Assembly: GCA_964523945.1 (NCBI GenBank)
Contig: CAZGBU010000039.1
Coordinates: forward strand, 1 to 17,292
Reading direction: 5' to 3'
Source of the DNA: CAKTOF01 sp964523945
Lineage (GTDB): Bacteria > Bacillota > Clostridia > Oscillospirales > Oscillospiraceae
Length of the DNA stretch: 17,292 bases
In this document: positions 6,053-15,553 of the stretch, in pieces
Numbering within the stretch: position 1 is the stretch's first letter
Layout: the number at the start of each line of letters is the position of its first letter
Position numbers and translations under genes: made by a program
The notes under the pieces: generated by a model
The model's input: only the letters and a program-made list of their open reading frames with translations
Told to the model about the DNA's origin: nothing
The model's database searches: none

Positions 6053-7867
6053 ATGAAGCAGCACCGTGTCATTTCCATGCTGAAAACATTCTCCCGTGGT
6101 GTGCGCGGTATGTTTGTGCTGGCGGTTGCCGCGTCTGCGCTCAGCATCCTGCTGAACTTTCTGACGCCGCAGATCATCCGCTTTACCGTCGACGCGGTGA
6201 TCGGCAGCAGCGACGATGTGCCAGCGCTTGTGCGCAGGGTGATCGATGCGCTTGGCGGGCGCGCGGCGCTGCGCAGCCACCTGCTGCTGTGTGCGCTCGG
6301 CGTTGCGTTGTGTGCGGCGCTTTCGGCGCTGATGAATTATGTTTCACGCATGAGCATTGCCCGCGGCACCGAGGGCCTGATCCAGAATCTGCGGCGAACG
6401 CTGTTCCGCCATATTCAGTATCTGCCATTCCGCTGGCACACCGAAAACCAGACCGGCGATACGATCCAGCGCTGCACGTCAGATGCGGAGGTGCTGCGCA
6501 ATTTCATCTCAGCGCAGTGCATCGAGGTGGTGCGGACGATGATCCTGCTGACTGTTGCGCTGGCGCTGATGTTCACGATGAACACAACGCTTGCGCTGGC
6601 GTTTCTGGCGTTTATCCCGGTGATTGTTGGGTATTCGCTGTTTTTTCACACCCGCATCCACCGGCAGTTCCGCATTGCCGATGAGGCCGAAGGTGAGCTT
6701 ACGGTCAAGGTGCAGGAGAATCTGACCGGCGTGCGTGTGGTGCGCGCATTCGGACGCGAGGCATACGAGCTGGAGGAGTTCGACTGGAAAAACGACACCT
6801 ATACGGACAAGTGGATTGACATGGGATACACGCTCGGTTTTTTTTGGGGTGTGGGCGACGCGGCGAGCTGTCTGCAGATGCTCAGCGTGATCTGTCTGGG
6901 GGCTTATCTGGCCGCGCGCGGGCAGATGACAATTGGCGAGCTGCTGGCATTTGTCAGCTATACCCAGATGCTCACCGCGCCGGTGCGCAGCCTGGGCCGG
7001 ACGTTGTCGGAGTTCTCCAAATCGACGGTTTCGGCCGAGCGACTGTGCGAAATCCTCGACGCGGAACCGGAGCGCCCGTCGCCGGACGATCAGAAGCCCG
7101 ACCTGTGAGCGGATATTGTTTTTGACCATGTCAGTTTCTCCTACGGTGGGCAGGAGGTGCTGCGCGATGTCAGCTTCCGGATTCGGCGCGGGCAGACCGT
7201 CGGCATCCTGGGCGCAACCGGATCGGGCAAATCGACGCTGACGTATCTGCTCAACCGGCTTTACGACCTGCCAGACGGGCAGGGGAGCATCACGATCGGC
7301 GGCGTCGATGTCCGCAACATCGACCGGGCGTATCTTCGCCGCGGCGTCGGGCTGGTGCTGCAGGAGCCATTCCTGTTTTCACGTACCATTTTTGAGAATA
7401 TCACGGCGGCCTCGGCGGCGGCCAGCCTGGACGATGCGCGTCGCGCAGCCTCGATCGCTGCGGTCGACGAGAGCATCGAATTGTTCCGCGATGGCTATGA
7501 TACCGTCGTTGGCGAGCGCGGCGTGACGCTCTCCGGCGGGCAGAAGCAGCGCATCGCCATTGCACGCACGCTGATGATGCACTGCCCGATCATGGTGTTT
7601 GATGATTCGACCTCGGCGGTCGATATGGAAGCCGATGCGCAGATCCGTGAGGCGCTGCGCGAGAATACGGATTCTGCGTCGGTGATTCTGATTTCCCACC
7701 GGATCAACACGCTGATGCAGGCCGATCAGATTCTCGTGCTTGAGGACGGGCGGATCAGCGAGTCCGGCACGCACGCAGAGCTGATCGCGCGCGACGGGCT
7801 GTACCGGCGCGTCTATCAGATGCAGCTCGGCCAGGCTGCGACGGAAGGAGGCGAGGCCGATGCATGA
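6053..7867 (+). pseudogene. ABC exporter subunit 1 (membrane domain plus ATPase), interrupted by an in-frame TGA
   Basis: This is the first half of a heterodimeric ABC exporter, a 604-codon frame (counting the internal stop) starting at ATG 6053, six bases after AGGAGG (6041-6046). Residues 1 to about 335 form a six-helix exporter membrane domain. The TGA at codon 352 (7106-7108) ends translation just before the ATPase, yet the frame stays open beyond it with no shift: FDHVSFSYGG, Walker A GATGSGKST (387-395), Q-loop LVLQEPFLF, canonical signature LSGGQKQ (from 493), Walker B MVFDDSTSAVD with D518 in place of the catalytic Glu, and H-loop ISHRI. Asp instead of Glu is normal for the degenerate-site partner of heterodimeric exporters. 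A GTG at 7157 with AGGAG next to it could restart the ATPase but would omit the A-loop Tyr. A C-to-T change of CGA is the simplest origin. The gene overlaps the second subunit by 8 bases. Confidence 0.85.
7106..7108 (+). other. Premature in-frame stop codon (TGA)
   Basis: The codon lies in the linker between the membrane domain and the ATPase of exporter subunit 1. The reading frame before and after it is identical, so this is a point nonsense change rather than an indel. TGA is used as a normal terminator elsewhere in the window, for example by dnaK, the kinase and the J-protein gene. Confidence 0.9.
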
Positions 7868-9713
7868 GGGAGCGGAGAAAGCGACTGCACGCTTTAGTCC
7901 TAAAATCTGGAAGCGTCTGCTGCCATATCTGCGCCAGGTACGGCGGCCTGTGATGATCTCCATCGCGCTGATGCTCGTCTCGGCGGCGGTCGACGCGTCG
8001 ATTCCGCTGTTTACCAATTATGCCGTCACGAACTTTGTCGAAAGGCACACAACGGAGGGACTCGGCGCATTTGTGCTGGTATACCTGGCTGCGATTGTGG
8101 TGCAGTCTCTGACCACCGTGCTCTATTCGCGCCAGTGCATGATGACGGAGATGCTGACCAGCAAGGCGATGAAGCGTGACTGCTTCATTCATCTGCAGCG
8201 GCTGCCGCTGTCGTATTATAATCAGACGTCGGTCGGCTATATCCTCGCGCGTGTCATGAGCGATACCAGCCGCCTGTGCGGACTGATCTCCTGGGGCGCA
8301 ATTAACCTGTTCTGGAGCCTGTTCTACCTGATCGGGATCCTGGTTGCGATGTTCATGCTCAACGCCAAAATGGCGCTGACGGTACTGTGTATTGTGCCGC
8401 TGGTACTGATTGTCACAGTGATCTTCCAGCCGAAGCTGCTGCGCGCAAATGCCGCGATGCGGCACGCCAATTCGCAGATCACCAGCTCATATAATGAGAA
8501 CATCTCCGGCGCGAAGACCTCCAAAACGCTGGTCATTGAAGAAAAAAACTGCGAGGACTTTAACGGGATCACTGCACAGATGTACCGCGCTTCGCTGCGC
8601 TCTGCGCGGCTGACGGCGCTGTATTTGCCGCTGATCAATTTCCTCGGTATGACGGCTGTAGCGCTGGCGCTGTGGCGCAGCGGCGATATGGTACTGCGCG
8701 GCGTGCTCGATTTCGGCATCCTGTCGGCGTTCATCTCCTACGGCCTGATGATTCTGGACCCGCTGACCCAAATTACCAGCATGCTTGCGGAGTTTATGTC
8801 GGTGCAGGTCAATCTGGAGCGCGTCAGCCGGCTGCTTGACGAACCGGTCACGCTCGACGACACCGATGCGGTCAAGGCGCGCTATGGTGACGTGTTTCAC
8901 CCAAAGCCGGATGCCGGTCCGCCAATGCGCGGCGAGATTACATTTGATCACGTCTGGTTCCGATACCCGGATGCGGCGGAGGACGACTATGTGCTGGAGG
9001 ACATCTGCCTGCATGTACCCGCCGGGACGACAGTGGCGCTGGTGGGAGAGACGGGTGCAGGAAAGTCGACGCTGGTCAATCTGGTCTGCCGGTTCTTCGA
9101 GCCGACGCGTGGCTGCGTGCGGATCGACGGGGAAGATGCCCGTACCCGAAGCCTGAGCTGGCTGCACGCGCATCTGGGCTATGTCCAGCAGACGCCGCAC
9201 CTGTTCTCCGGTACGCTGCGCGACAACATCCGCTACGGCCGGCTGGACGCCACCGATGCGCAGATCGAGCGTGCAGCGGCGCTTGTCTCGGCGGATACGG
9301 TCGCGGCCAAGCTCGAACATGGCTACGATACAGACATCGGCGAGGGCGGCGACCGTCTCTCCACCGGAGAAAAGCAGCTTGTCTCGTTTGCGCGGGCAGT
9401 TGTGGCGGATCCGCCGCTGTTTATTCTCGATGAGGCGACCAGCTCCATTGACACCGAGACGGAAAACCTGATCCAGAGCGCGATCGGCCATGTGCTGACG
9501 GGGCGGACGTCATTTATTATTGCGCACCGCCTGTCGACCATCCGCAGCGCTGATCTGATCCTGCTTGTCGGCGAGCATAGCATCCTCGAGCGCGGCAGCC
9601 ACGAAGAGCTGATGGCAAAGCGCGGTCAGTACTACGCGCTCTATACGGCAATGATGATTCGGGATGAGGCAGAGCGGAGCGGTTTTTCTGCCGGCACAGA
9701 GGAGAATGAATAG
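7860..9713 (+). CDS. ABC exporter subunit 2 (membrane domain plus ATPase)
   Basis: The 617-residue protein is the second half of the heterodimeric exporter that would expel a drug, lipid or peptide using ATP. Residues 1 to about 320 form the six-helix membrane domain. The ATPase has an A-loop in FDHVWFRYPD, Walker A GETGAGKST, Q-loop YVQQTPHLF, a non-canonical signature LSTGEKQ (500-506), Walker B LFILDEATSSID with the catalytic E525, and H-loop IAHRLS. Its Walker A/B with E525 would pair with the canonical LSGGQ of subunit 1 to form the active ATP site, while its altered signature pairs with subunit 1's Asp-type Walker B in the inactive site. The start overlaps the end of subunit 1 by 8 bases, with AAGGAGG about 9 bases upstream, so translation is coupled. 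If subunit 1 is truly truncated this subunit lacks a complete partner. Substrate unknown. Confidence 0.92.
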   Translation: MHEGAEKATARFSPKIWKRLLPYLRQVRRPVMISIALMLVSAAVDASIPLFTNYAVTNFVERHTTEGLGAFVLVYLAAIVVQSLTTVLYSRQCMMTEMLTSKAMKRDCFIHLQRLPLSYYNQTSVGYILARVMSDTSRLCGLISWGAINLFWSLFYLIGILVAMFMLNAKMALTVLCIVPLVLIVTVIFQPKLLRANAAMRHANSQITSSYNENISGAKTSKTLVIEEKNCEDFNGITAQMYRASLRSARLTALYLPLINFLGMTAVALALWRSGDMVLRGVLDFGILSAFISYGLMILDPLTQITSMLAEFMSVQVNLERVSRLLDEPVTLDDTDAVKARYGDVFHPKPDAGPPMRGEITFDHVWFRYPDAAEDDYVLEDICLHVPAGTTVALVGETGAGKSTLVNLVCRFFEPTRGCVRIDGEDARTRSLSWLHAHLGYVQQTPHLFSGTLRDNIRYGRLDATDAQIERAAALVSADTVAAKLEHGYDTDIGEGGDRLSTGEKQLVSFARAVVADPPLFILDEATSSIDTETENLIQSAIGHVLTGRTSFIIAHRLSTIRSADLILLVGEHSILERGSHEELMAKRGQYYALYTAMMIRDEAERSGFSAGTEENE

Positions 9714-9743
9714 GAAAGCGCCGGCCGCAGGCCGGCGCTTTCC
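9713..9743. terminator. Bidirectional terminator between the exporter operon and the LTA-synthase-family gene
   Basis: A perfect 14-bp stem (GGAAAGCGCCGGCC / GGCCGGCGCTTTCC) with a GCA loop begins at the last base of the exporter stop codon and ends one base before the stop codon of the converging gene. A/T-rich ends on both sides suit termination in both directions. Confidence 0.82.
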
Positions 9744-9744
9744 A

Positions 9745-11892
9745 TTATTCTTCATCGCTTTCTTCAGCCCCTGTCGGCTCGCCCGGATCGGGATCGTCGG
9801 TCAGCGGTTCGTCGCGCGGCGGCTGTGTGACCCAGAATTCATCAGAGACGGTGATGCCGTTTGTCGACGAGAGCGGCGTGCCGTCGTCAGCTGTCTGGCG
9901 GACGGTGATCACTTCGCCTGTCGCAGGCAGTGCGTCGGAGACGTGGAGCGTATTGCGGTTAATCAGCACAGTTTCCTGCGGCGTATCGCCGAAAAAGACA
10001 ACGCTTGACGCATTGAAGCCTTTGCCGGACAGGTAGATCTCGCCTTCCAGATATGCCGTGTCGAGCAATGTGATATCGCCGTAGCCCATCTGCAGCGCAG
10101 TTGGCGCATAGGGGTTTGTGCCGCCCCAGACGCGCATGTCGCCAAAGAGCATATCGTATTCGAGCATTTCGAGATCTTCCTGATAGTTCTCATTATCCGC
10201 CCGGGTCTGATGCAGGCGTGTGAGCACGCCGGTGTCGCAGCCGATCAGCTCCATGATATAGGCGGAGAGCTGATACGCCTCGAGGTCACAGTTGTCTGTG
10301 TCGAGTGCATAGTTGGTCCAGATGACATATTCAGTCCGGAACAGATCGCCGGAGCTGACGTCTGACTCCTCCAGCTCAAAGTTCGGCAGATGGTCGCCGT
10401 AGAGCACCAGCATAACCGGCTCATCGCAATCAGAGAGCGCCGCAGTCAGAGAGCGCAGGAAATCGTCTACCTCCCGCAGCTGGTTGATATAATAGGTATA
10501 GGCGGCCTGCAGCGCCTGCTCTTCCTCGGTAAAGCCGGCGGTGATCTGGATGGGATAGGCGCTCATCTGCTCAGGATCTGTTGGGTATTTGCCGTGCGGC
10601 TGCACGGAGATGGCGTAGATCAGATCCAGTGACTCCGAACAGGAGAGCGATTTTAGGATCTCGTCGGTCAGACACTCGTCCTTTGGCCAGCCGACGGAAG
10701 TATAGGACAGGTCGTACATATACTCTTCCGAGACAAACCGGTCAAAGCCGAGATTGGCAAAGACCAGATTCCGGTCGTAGAAAGTCGCGGTGTTGTTGTG
10801 AATGGCAGTGGAAGTATAGCCGTTTTCGCGCAGGTTGTAGCAGATCGACTCACAGGTCTGATCGAGCAGCACGGTAATATACGGATACTCGCCGGCGCCA
10901 AAATAGTCGAGGTTCATGCCGGTCAGCACTTCAAATTCGGTGTTGACAGTACCGGCTCCATAGGTCGGAACGGACAGGCCGCCGCCCGGGCAGGTCTGTT
11001 TCAGTTCAGTAAAATACGGCACCGGATTTTCAGAAAACGTCAGCCCGGTCAGTTCATTGACGTCGATAAACGATTCCAGCTGCAGAAAAATGACGTTCGG
11101 CTGCACCGGTTCCTGCTCCTCCGTTGGCGCCGGATCCGGCGCAACTTCCGGCGAAGCGGTGTCTTCGCCGGATGGTTTGTTCTCGTCCAGACTCGCATCG
11201 ATCTCGTCGAGCACGTCATCAACCACTTCGCCGGAATAATCCTCCGGTTCGTCAATGCCGTGATCAATGATGCTGACCAGGAAACAGTACGGCAGGCCGT
11301 AATCGCGATAGGCCTTGGTCAGATTGCTGTAGCTGTTGGAGAGAACCCCCATGTGCAGCAAAAGCGGTGTGAGCACGGCGAGCAGCACCGCACACACGCC
11401 GATCAGCGAAAGCGAGGACTTCCAGTGGCGCGCCTGCTTTCCCAGCTTGAAAAACAGCACGACGAGCAGCGCAATAGCAAGTACAATCACGACGAGGATT
11501 AGCACCATCTGCCAGACGGTCAGATAGACGTCCATAATATAGATGACGGAAAACAGCAGCTTGAAGTCAACCGCCGACAGCGGCGTATTGCGGAAACACT
11601 GCAGCACAAAGTTGGCAATGGAAATAGACAGCCATGGCACGCAAAGCACAGTCATGGCAAAGATCTGCCGCCGGAACAGGCCAGACAGCGACAGCGTGGC
11701 CAGGATCAGCAGATAGTTGTAAAACATCAGCGTCGGTTCCGTTACGAACCGCGCAAATGCCGTTGGGATGGAGCGTTGGTTCAGGATCTCCAATAACAGG
11801 TTGAGGAAAAACGCGGTTACAATACAGCGGACGGCGGGATAGGCCAGCGCGCGCCGGCACAAGAGCCATACGCGTTTGCCCCGGTTCAACAT
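9745..11892 (-). CDS. LTA synthase family phosphoglycerol transferase (sulfatase fold) with extra C-terminal domain
   Basis: This 715-residue membrane protein has five or so helices in residues 15-183, an acidic Pro/Glu-rich linker (213-264) and an extracellular alkaline-phosphatase/sulfatase-fold domain (265 to about 570). Catalytic residues match LtaS: metal-binding E273 (LQLESF), nucleophile T315 in GTVNTEF, R374 in FYDRN, H433 in QPHGKYP, and D500-H501 in YGDHLP. LtaS enzymes transfer glycerol phosphate from phosphatidylglycerol onto lipoteichoic acid. LtaS itself has about 650 residues; here about 605-685 adds a beta-rich segment (YLSGKGFNASSVVFFGDTPQ) that reads like an IPT/TIG immunoglobulin-like domain, then an acidic tail. 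GAGG lies upstream of the ATG. Whether it makes lipoteichoic acid, primes it or decorates another polymer is not settled by sequence. Confidence 0.87.
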   Translation of the reverse strand: MLNRGKRVWLLCRRALAYPAVRCIVTAFFLNLLLEILNQRSIPTAFARFVTEPTLMFYNYLLILATLSLSGLFRRQIFAMTVLCVPWLSISIANFVLQCFRNTPLSAVDFKLLFSVIYIMDVYLTVWQMVLILVVIVLAIALLVVLFFKLGKQARHWKSSLSLIGVCAVLLAVLTPLLLHMGVLSNSYSNLTKAYRDYGLPYCFLVSIIDHGIDEPEDYSGEVVDDVLDEIDASLDENKPSGEDTASPEVAPDPAPTEEQEPVQPNVIFLQLESFIDVNELTGLTFSENPVPYFTELKQTCPGGGLSVPTYGAGTVNTEFEVLTGMNLDYFGAGEYPYITVLLDQTCESICYNLRENGYTSTAIHNNTATFYDRNLVFANLGFDRFVSEEYMYDLSYTSVGWPKDECLTDEILKSLSCSESLDLIYAISVQPHGKYPTDPEQMSAYPIQITAGFTEEEQALQAAYTYYINQLREVDDFLRSLTAALSDCDEPVMLVLYGDHLPNFELEESDVSSGDLFRTEYVIWTNYALDTDNCDLEAYQLSAYIMELIGCDTGVLTRLHQTRADNENYQEDLEMLEYDMLFGDMRVWGGTNPYAPTALQMGYGDITLLDTAYLEGEIYLSGKGFNASSVVFFGDTPQETVLINRNTLHVSDALPATGEVITVRQTADDGTPLSSTNGITVSDEFWVTQPPRDEPLTDDPDPGEPTGAEESDEE

Positions 11893-11961
11893 GACAGTAC
11901 GCCTCGTTTCTGATAGGTAGATGCGGGAAGCGGAACATACCGCAGAAACCGCCTGCCCCTT

Positions 11962-11990
11962 AGATTACCCGAAAAAGCGCAAAAATGCAA
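11962..11990 (-). promoter_or_regulatory. Promoter of the LTA-synthase-family gene
   Basis: On the minus strand TTGCAT (11990-11985) and TAATCT (11967-11962) are 17 bases apart, about 70 bases before the start codon. The -10 is a weaker match. Confidence 0.5.
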
Positions 11991-12051
11991 CCCCTGCACG
12001 CGGAAACTTGGCTAAAATGGAAACAATCTGTGAACAATCCGAACAGACCCA

Positions 12052-12079
12052 TTGCGCTTTGAAAAGAACCTGCTATAGT
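12052..12079 (+). promoter_or_regulatory. Promoter of the dnaK operon
   Basis: TTGCGC (12052-12057) and TATAGT (12074-12079) are 16 bases apart with TGC before the -10. It is a housekeeping-type promoter; no CIRCE inverted repeat (TTAGCACTC and its complement nine bases apart) is present around it. Confidence 0.6.
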
Positions 12080-12096
12080 AAAATTCGAAATGATTG

Positions 12097-12113
12097 GCGC
12101 CGTATGTCGGCGC
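12097..12113 (+). other. Small hairpin in the dnaK 5' leader
   Basis: GCGCCG and CGGCGC flank a TATGT loop, starting about 10 bases after the expected transcription start and ending 23 bases before the dnaK start. It does not cover the ribosome site (AAGGAAG at about 12124-12130), so it is more likely a 5'-end mRNA-protecting stem than a thermosensor. Confidence 0.4.
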
Positions 12114-12136
12114 GTAGCTTGGAAAGGAAGACACGC

Positions 12137-13927
<1,791 letters not shown>

Positions 13928-13931
13928 CGCG

Positions 13932-14768
13932 GTGTTCGGCTATGTTGCGGCTGTGCCGGCACTGCTGAACGAACAGCAGGCGGCACGCTATCGCGGCTGC
14001 TACTGTGGGCTGTGCCGCGCGCTTCGCCGCCGCCGTGCGCGGATGACACTCACATATGACATGGCGTTTCTGGTGCTGCTGCTCTCGTCGCTTTATGAAC
14101 CGGCAGAACGACACGGCACGGCGCGCTGTATGGTGCATCCGCTCCGCAGCCAGAGCTGGTGGCAGACGGAATTCACGGATTACGGCGCAGACATGAATCT
14201 GGCGCTGACTTATTATAATTGTATGGATGACTGGCGCGATGAGCGCAAGCTCTCGCGCCTGTTTCTGGCCGGGCTGCTGCGGCGGCGCTTCCGGCGCACG
14301 GCACGGCGCTGGCCACGCCAGTGCGAGGCGATGGAGCGATGCCTGTCCCGCTTGGCTGCGGCTGAGACGGAGGGGGCGCTGCCGGATGCGGCGGCTAACT
14401 GTTTCGGCGCGCTGATGAGCGAGCTGTTCGTCGTGCGCGACGACTTGTGGGCCGGGATCCTGCGCCGCTTTGGCATGGCGCTCGGGCGGTTTATCTATAT
14501 GATGGATGCTGTGCTCGACTTGGATGATGATGCTGTGCACGGGCGCTATAATCCGCTTGCGCAGGTCGCATCGGATTCAGCGCTGCGCACCGAGCCGGAG
14601 ACGATGCTCACTATGCTGCTCGGCACCTGCGAGGCAGAGTTTGATAAGCTGCCGCTGGTGCAGGACGCTGCACTGCTGCGCAGTATCCTGACACAGGGCG
14701 TCTGGCAGAAATTTGCACACTGGAAAATGCGACAGGAGGGAACGGCGCGTGGCGCGGGATCCATATGA
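13932..14768 (+). CDS. DUF5685 family protein
   Basis: The 278-residue protein starts at GTG 13932, four bases after the dnaK stop, with only a poor ribosome site, so it probably depends on translational coupling. It reads (M)FGYVAAVPALL..., then C23-Y-C25-G-L-C28-R-A-L, then YDMAFLVLLLSSLYEP, matching my memory of DUF5685, a Clostridial family of unknown function often beside a J-protein. The rest is mostly helical with two aspartate-rich motifs: C97-M-D99-D100-W-R-D103-E104 and, about 90 residues on, D192-A-V-L-D196-L-D198-D199-D200-A-V-H-G-R-Y-N-P. These resemble the paired Asp motifs of all-helical isoprenoid synthases, but this is only a similarity of pattern. The cysteine trio could bind a metal. 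No signal peptide or membrane helix is clear. The J-protein gene overlaps its end by 20 bases, confirming an operon. Confidence 0.8.
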   Translation: MFGYVAAVPALLNEQQAARYRGCYCGLCRALRRRRARMTLTYDMAFLVLLLSSLYEPAERHGTARCMVHPLRSQSWWQTEFTDYGADMNLALTYYNCMDDWRDERKLSRLFLAGLLRRRFRRTARRWPRQCEAMERCLSRLAAAETEGALPDAAANCFGALMSELFVVRDDLWAGILRRFGMALGRFIYMMDAVLDLDDDAVHGRYNPLAQVASDSALRTEPETMLTMLLGTCEAEFDKLPLVQDAALLRSILTQGVWQKFAHWKMRQEGTARGAGSI

Positions 14769-15423
14769 GGTGCTCGGCGTCTCGCACGACGCGACCGACG
14801 AGGAGATCAAGACGGCATATCGCCGTCTGGCGAAGCAATATCATCCCGATCTGAACCCGGGCGACGCCGAGGCGGCGCGGAAGATGAATGAGATCAACGC
14901 GGCCTATGAACAGATTAAAAATCCGCAGCCGGAGCCTGGTGCGGCCGGAACATCGGCCAGCGGTTACGGCTATGACGGAGACTTCTGGGGATTTGGCGGC
15001 GGCTATGGAGGCTACGGCTACAGTGGCGACGGCGGTCAGCGCCGGCAGCATTATTCCTCGACTGAGTTCCAGGCAGCCGACCATTTTATTCAGAGCGGCG
15101 AATATGCCGATGCACAGCGCGTCCTCTCGGATGTGCCGGCGTCACAGCGCACCGCTGAGTGGTATTACTATAGCGCGCAGGCCAGCTATGGTCTTGGCGA
15201 TCAGATGGCGGCGCTCGATGCGATCCGCCGCGCCGCATCCATGGAGCCGGATAACGCCGAGTATGAACAAATGCGCCGGATCATTGAGAGCGGCGGCTCG
15301 GTCTGGCGCGGCGGTGCGCGGGTCGACTGGTGCGCGCTCGACCAGTCGGCGGGTCGGTTCTGCCTGGGCCTGTGTGCGGCACAGCTGCTGTGCCGTTATT
15401 GCAGTTACGGCTTTTACTGTTGA
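14749..15423 (+). CDS. J-domain protein with TPR-like repeats and cysteine-rich tail
   Basis: The 224-residue protein is an Hsp40-type co-chaperone that should stimulate the ATPase of the DnaK encoded two genes upstream. The J domain (about 1-62) opens ARDPYEVLGVSHDATDEEIK and has the essential HPD at 32-34. A Gly/Tyr-rich stretch (about 68-100) follows, then helical pairs like TPR repeats (about 106-184: FIQSGEYADAQRVL..., WYYYSAQASYGLGDQMAALDAI). The tail holds six cysteines at 195, 205, 209, 215, 218 and 224 (CLGLC, CRYC, YGFYC). It lacks the zinc-finger and C-terminal beta domains of classical DnaJ. GTG at 14749 has AGGAGGG 8 bases upstream and overlaps the DUF5685 gene by 20 bases. The tail could bind metal, carry a lipid or insert at a membrane; sequence alone does not decide. 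Confidence 0.87.
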   Translation: MARDPYEVLGVSHDATDEEIKTAYRRLAKQYHPDLNPGDAEAARKMNEINAAYEQIKNPQPEPGAAGTSASGYGYDGDFWGFGGGYGGYGYSGDGGQRRQHYSSTEFQAADHFIQSGEYADAQRVLSDVPASQRTAEWYYYSAQASYGLGDQMAALDAIRRAASMEPDNAEYEQMRRIIESGGSVWRGGARVDWCALDQSAGRFCLGLCAAQLLCRYCSYGFYC

Positions 15424-15439
15424 ATCCGGAATCAAAGAT

Positions 15440-15470
15440 GGCGCCCGATCATTGCACGGGCGCCGTTTTT
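15440..15470 (+). terminator. Terminator of the dnaK-DUF5685-J operon
   Basis: An 8-bp stem (GGCGCCCG / CGGGCGCC) with a 9-base loop is followed by GTTTTT, 16 bases after the J-protein stop codon. Confidence 0.8.
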
Positions 15471-15483
15471 GCGTGCTGCGGCG

Positions 15484-15513
15484 CAAATTTGTATACAAAA
15501 GGGAACAAATTTG
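15484..15513 (+). promoter_or_regulatory. Operator-like palindromes upstream of the SnoaL-like gene
   Basis: Two copies of the palindrome CAAATTTG (15484-15491 and 15506-15513) lie exactly 22 bases apart, about two helical turns. A perfect 12-bp palindrome TTTGTATACAAA (15488-15499) overlaps the first copy and the -35 region. This arrangement suits binding of a dimeric repressor or activator, one dimer per palindrome. The regulator is not identifiable here. Confidence 0.5.
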
Positions 15514-15520
15514 CTATAAT
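15492..15520 (+). promoter_or_regulatory. Promoter of the SnoaL-like gene
   Basis: TATAAT (15515-15520) with a TGC extension is a perfect extended -10. At a 17-base spacing the -35 is TATACA (15492-15497), a four-of-six match lying within the palindrome described separately, so occupancy of the palindrome would block polymerase. Confidence 0.65.
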
Positions 15521-15553
15521 CGGTACAAATCTTGTGAAAAGGAGATGCTGTGC

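Noticed and set aside
7106..7108. TGA as a recoded sense codon (Trp, or selenocysteine)
   Set aside because: TGA ends several intact genes in the window, so genome-wide recoding is unlikely. The site is a variable interdomain linker with no expected Sec and no evident SECIS-type hairpin directly after it.
8487..9491. 334-codon open frame on the minus strand
   Set aside because: It is antisense to the ATPase part of exporter subunit 2, with Arg/Gln/His-rich composition and no start signal.
11893..12136. CIRCE (HrcA) operator upstream of dnaK
   Set aside because: I searched by eye for TTAGCACTC and its complement nine bases apart and found neither; only a short GCGCCG/CGGCGC leader hairpin is present.
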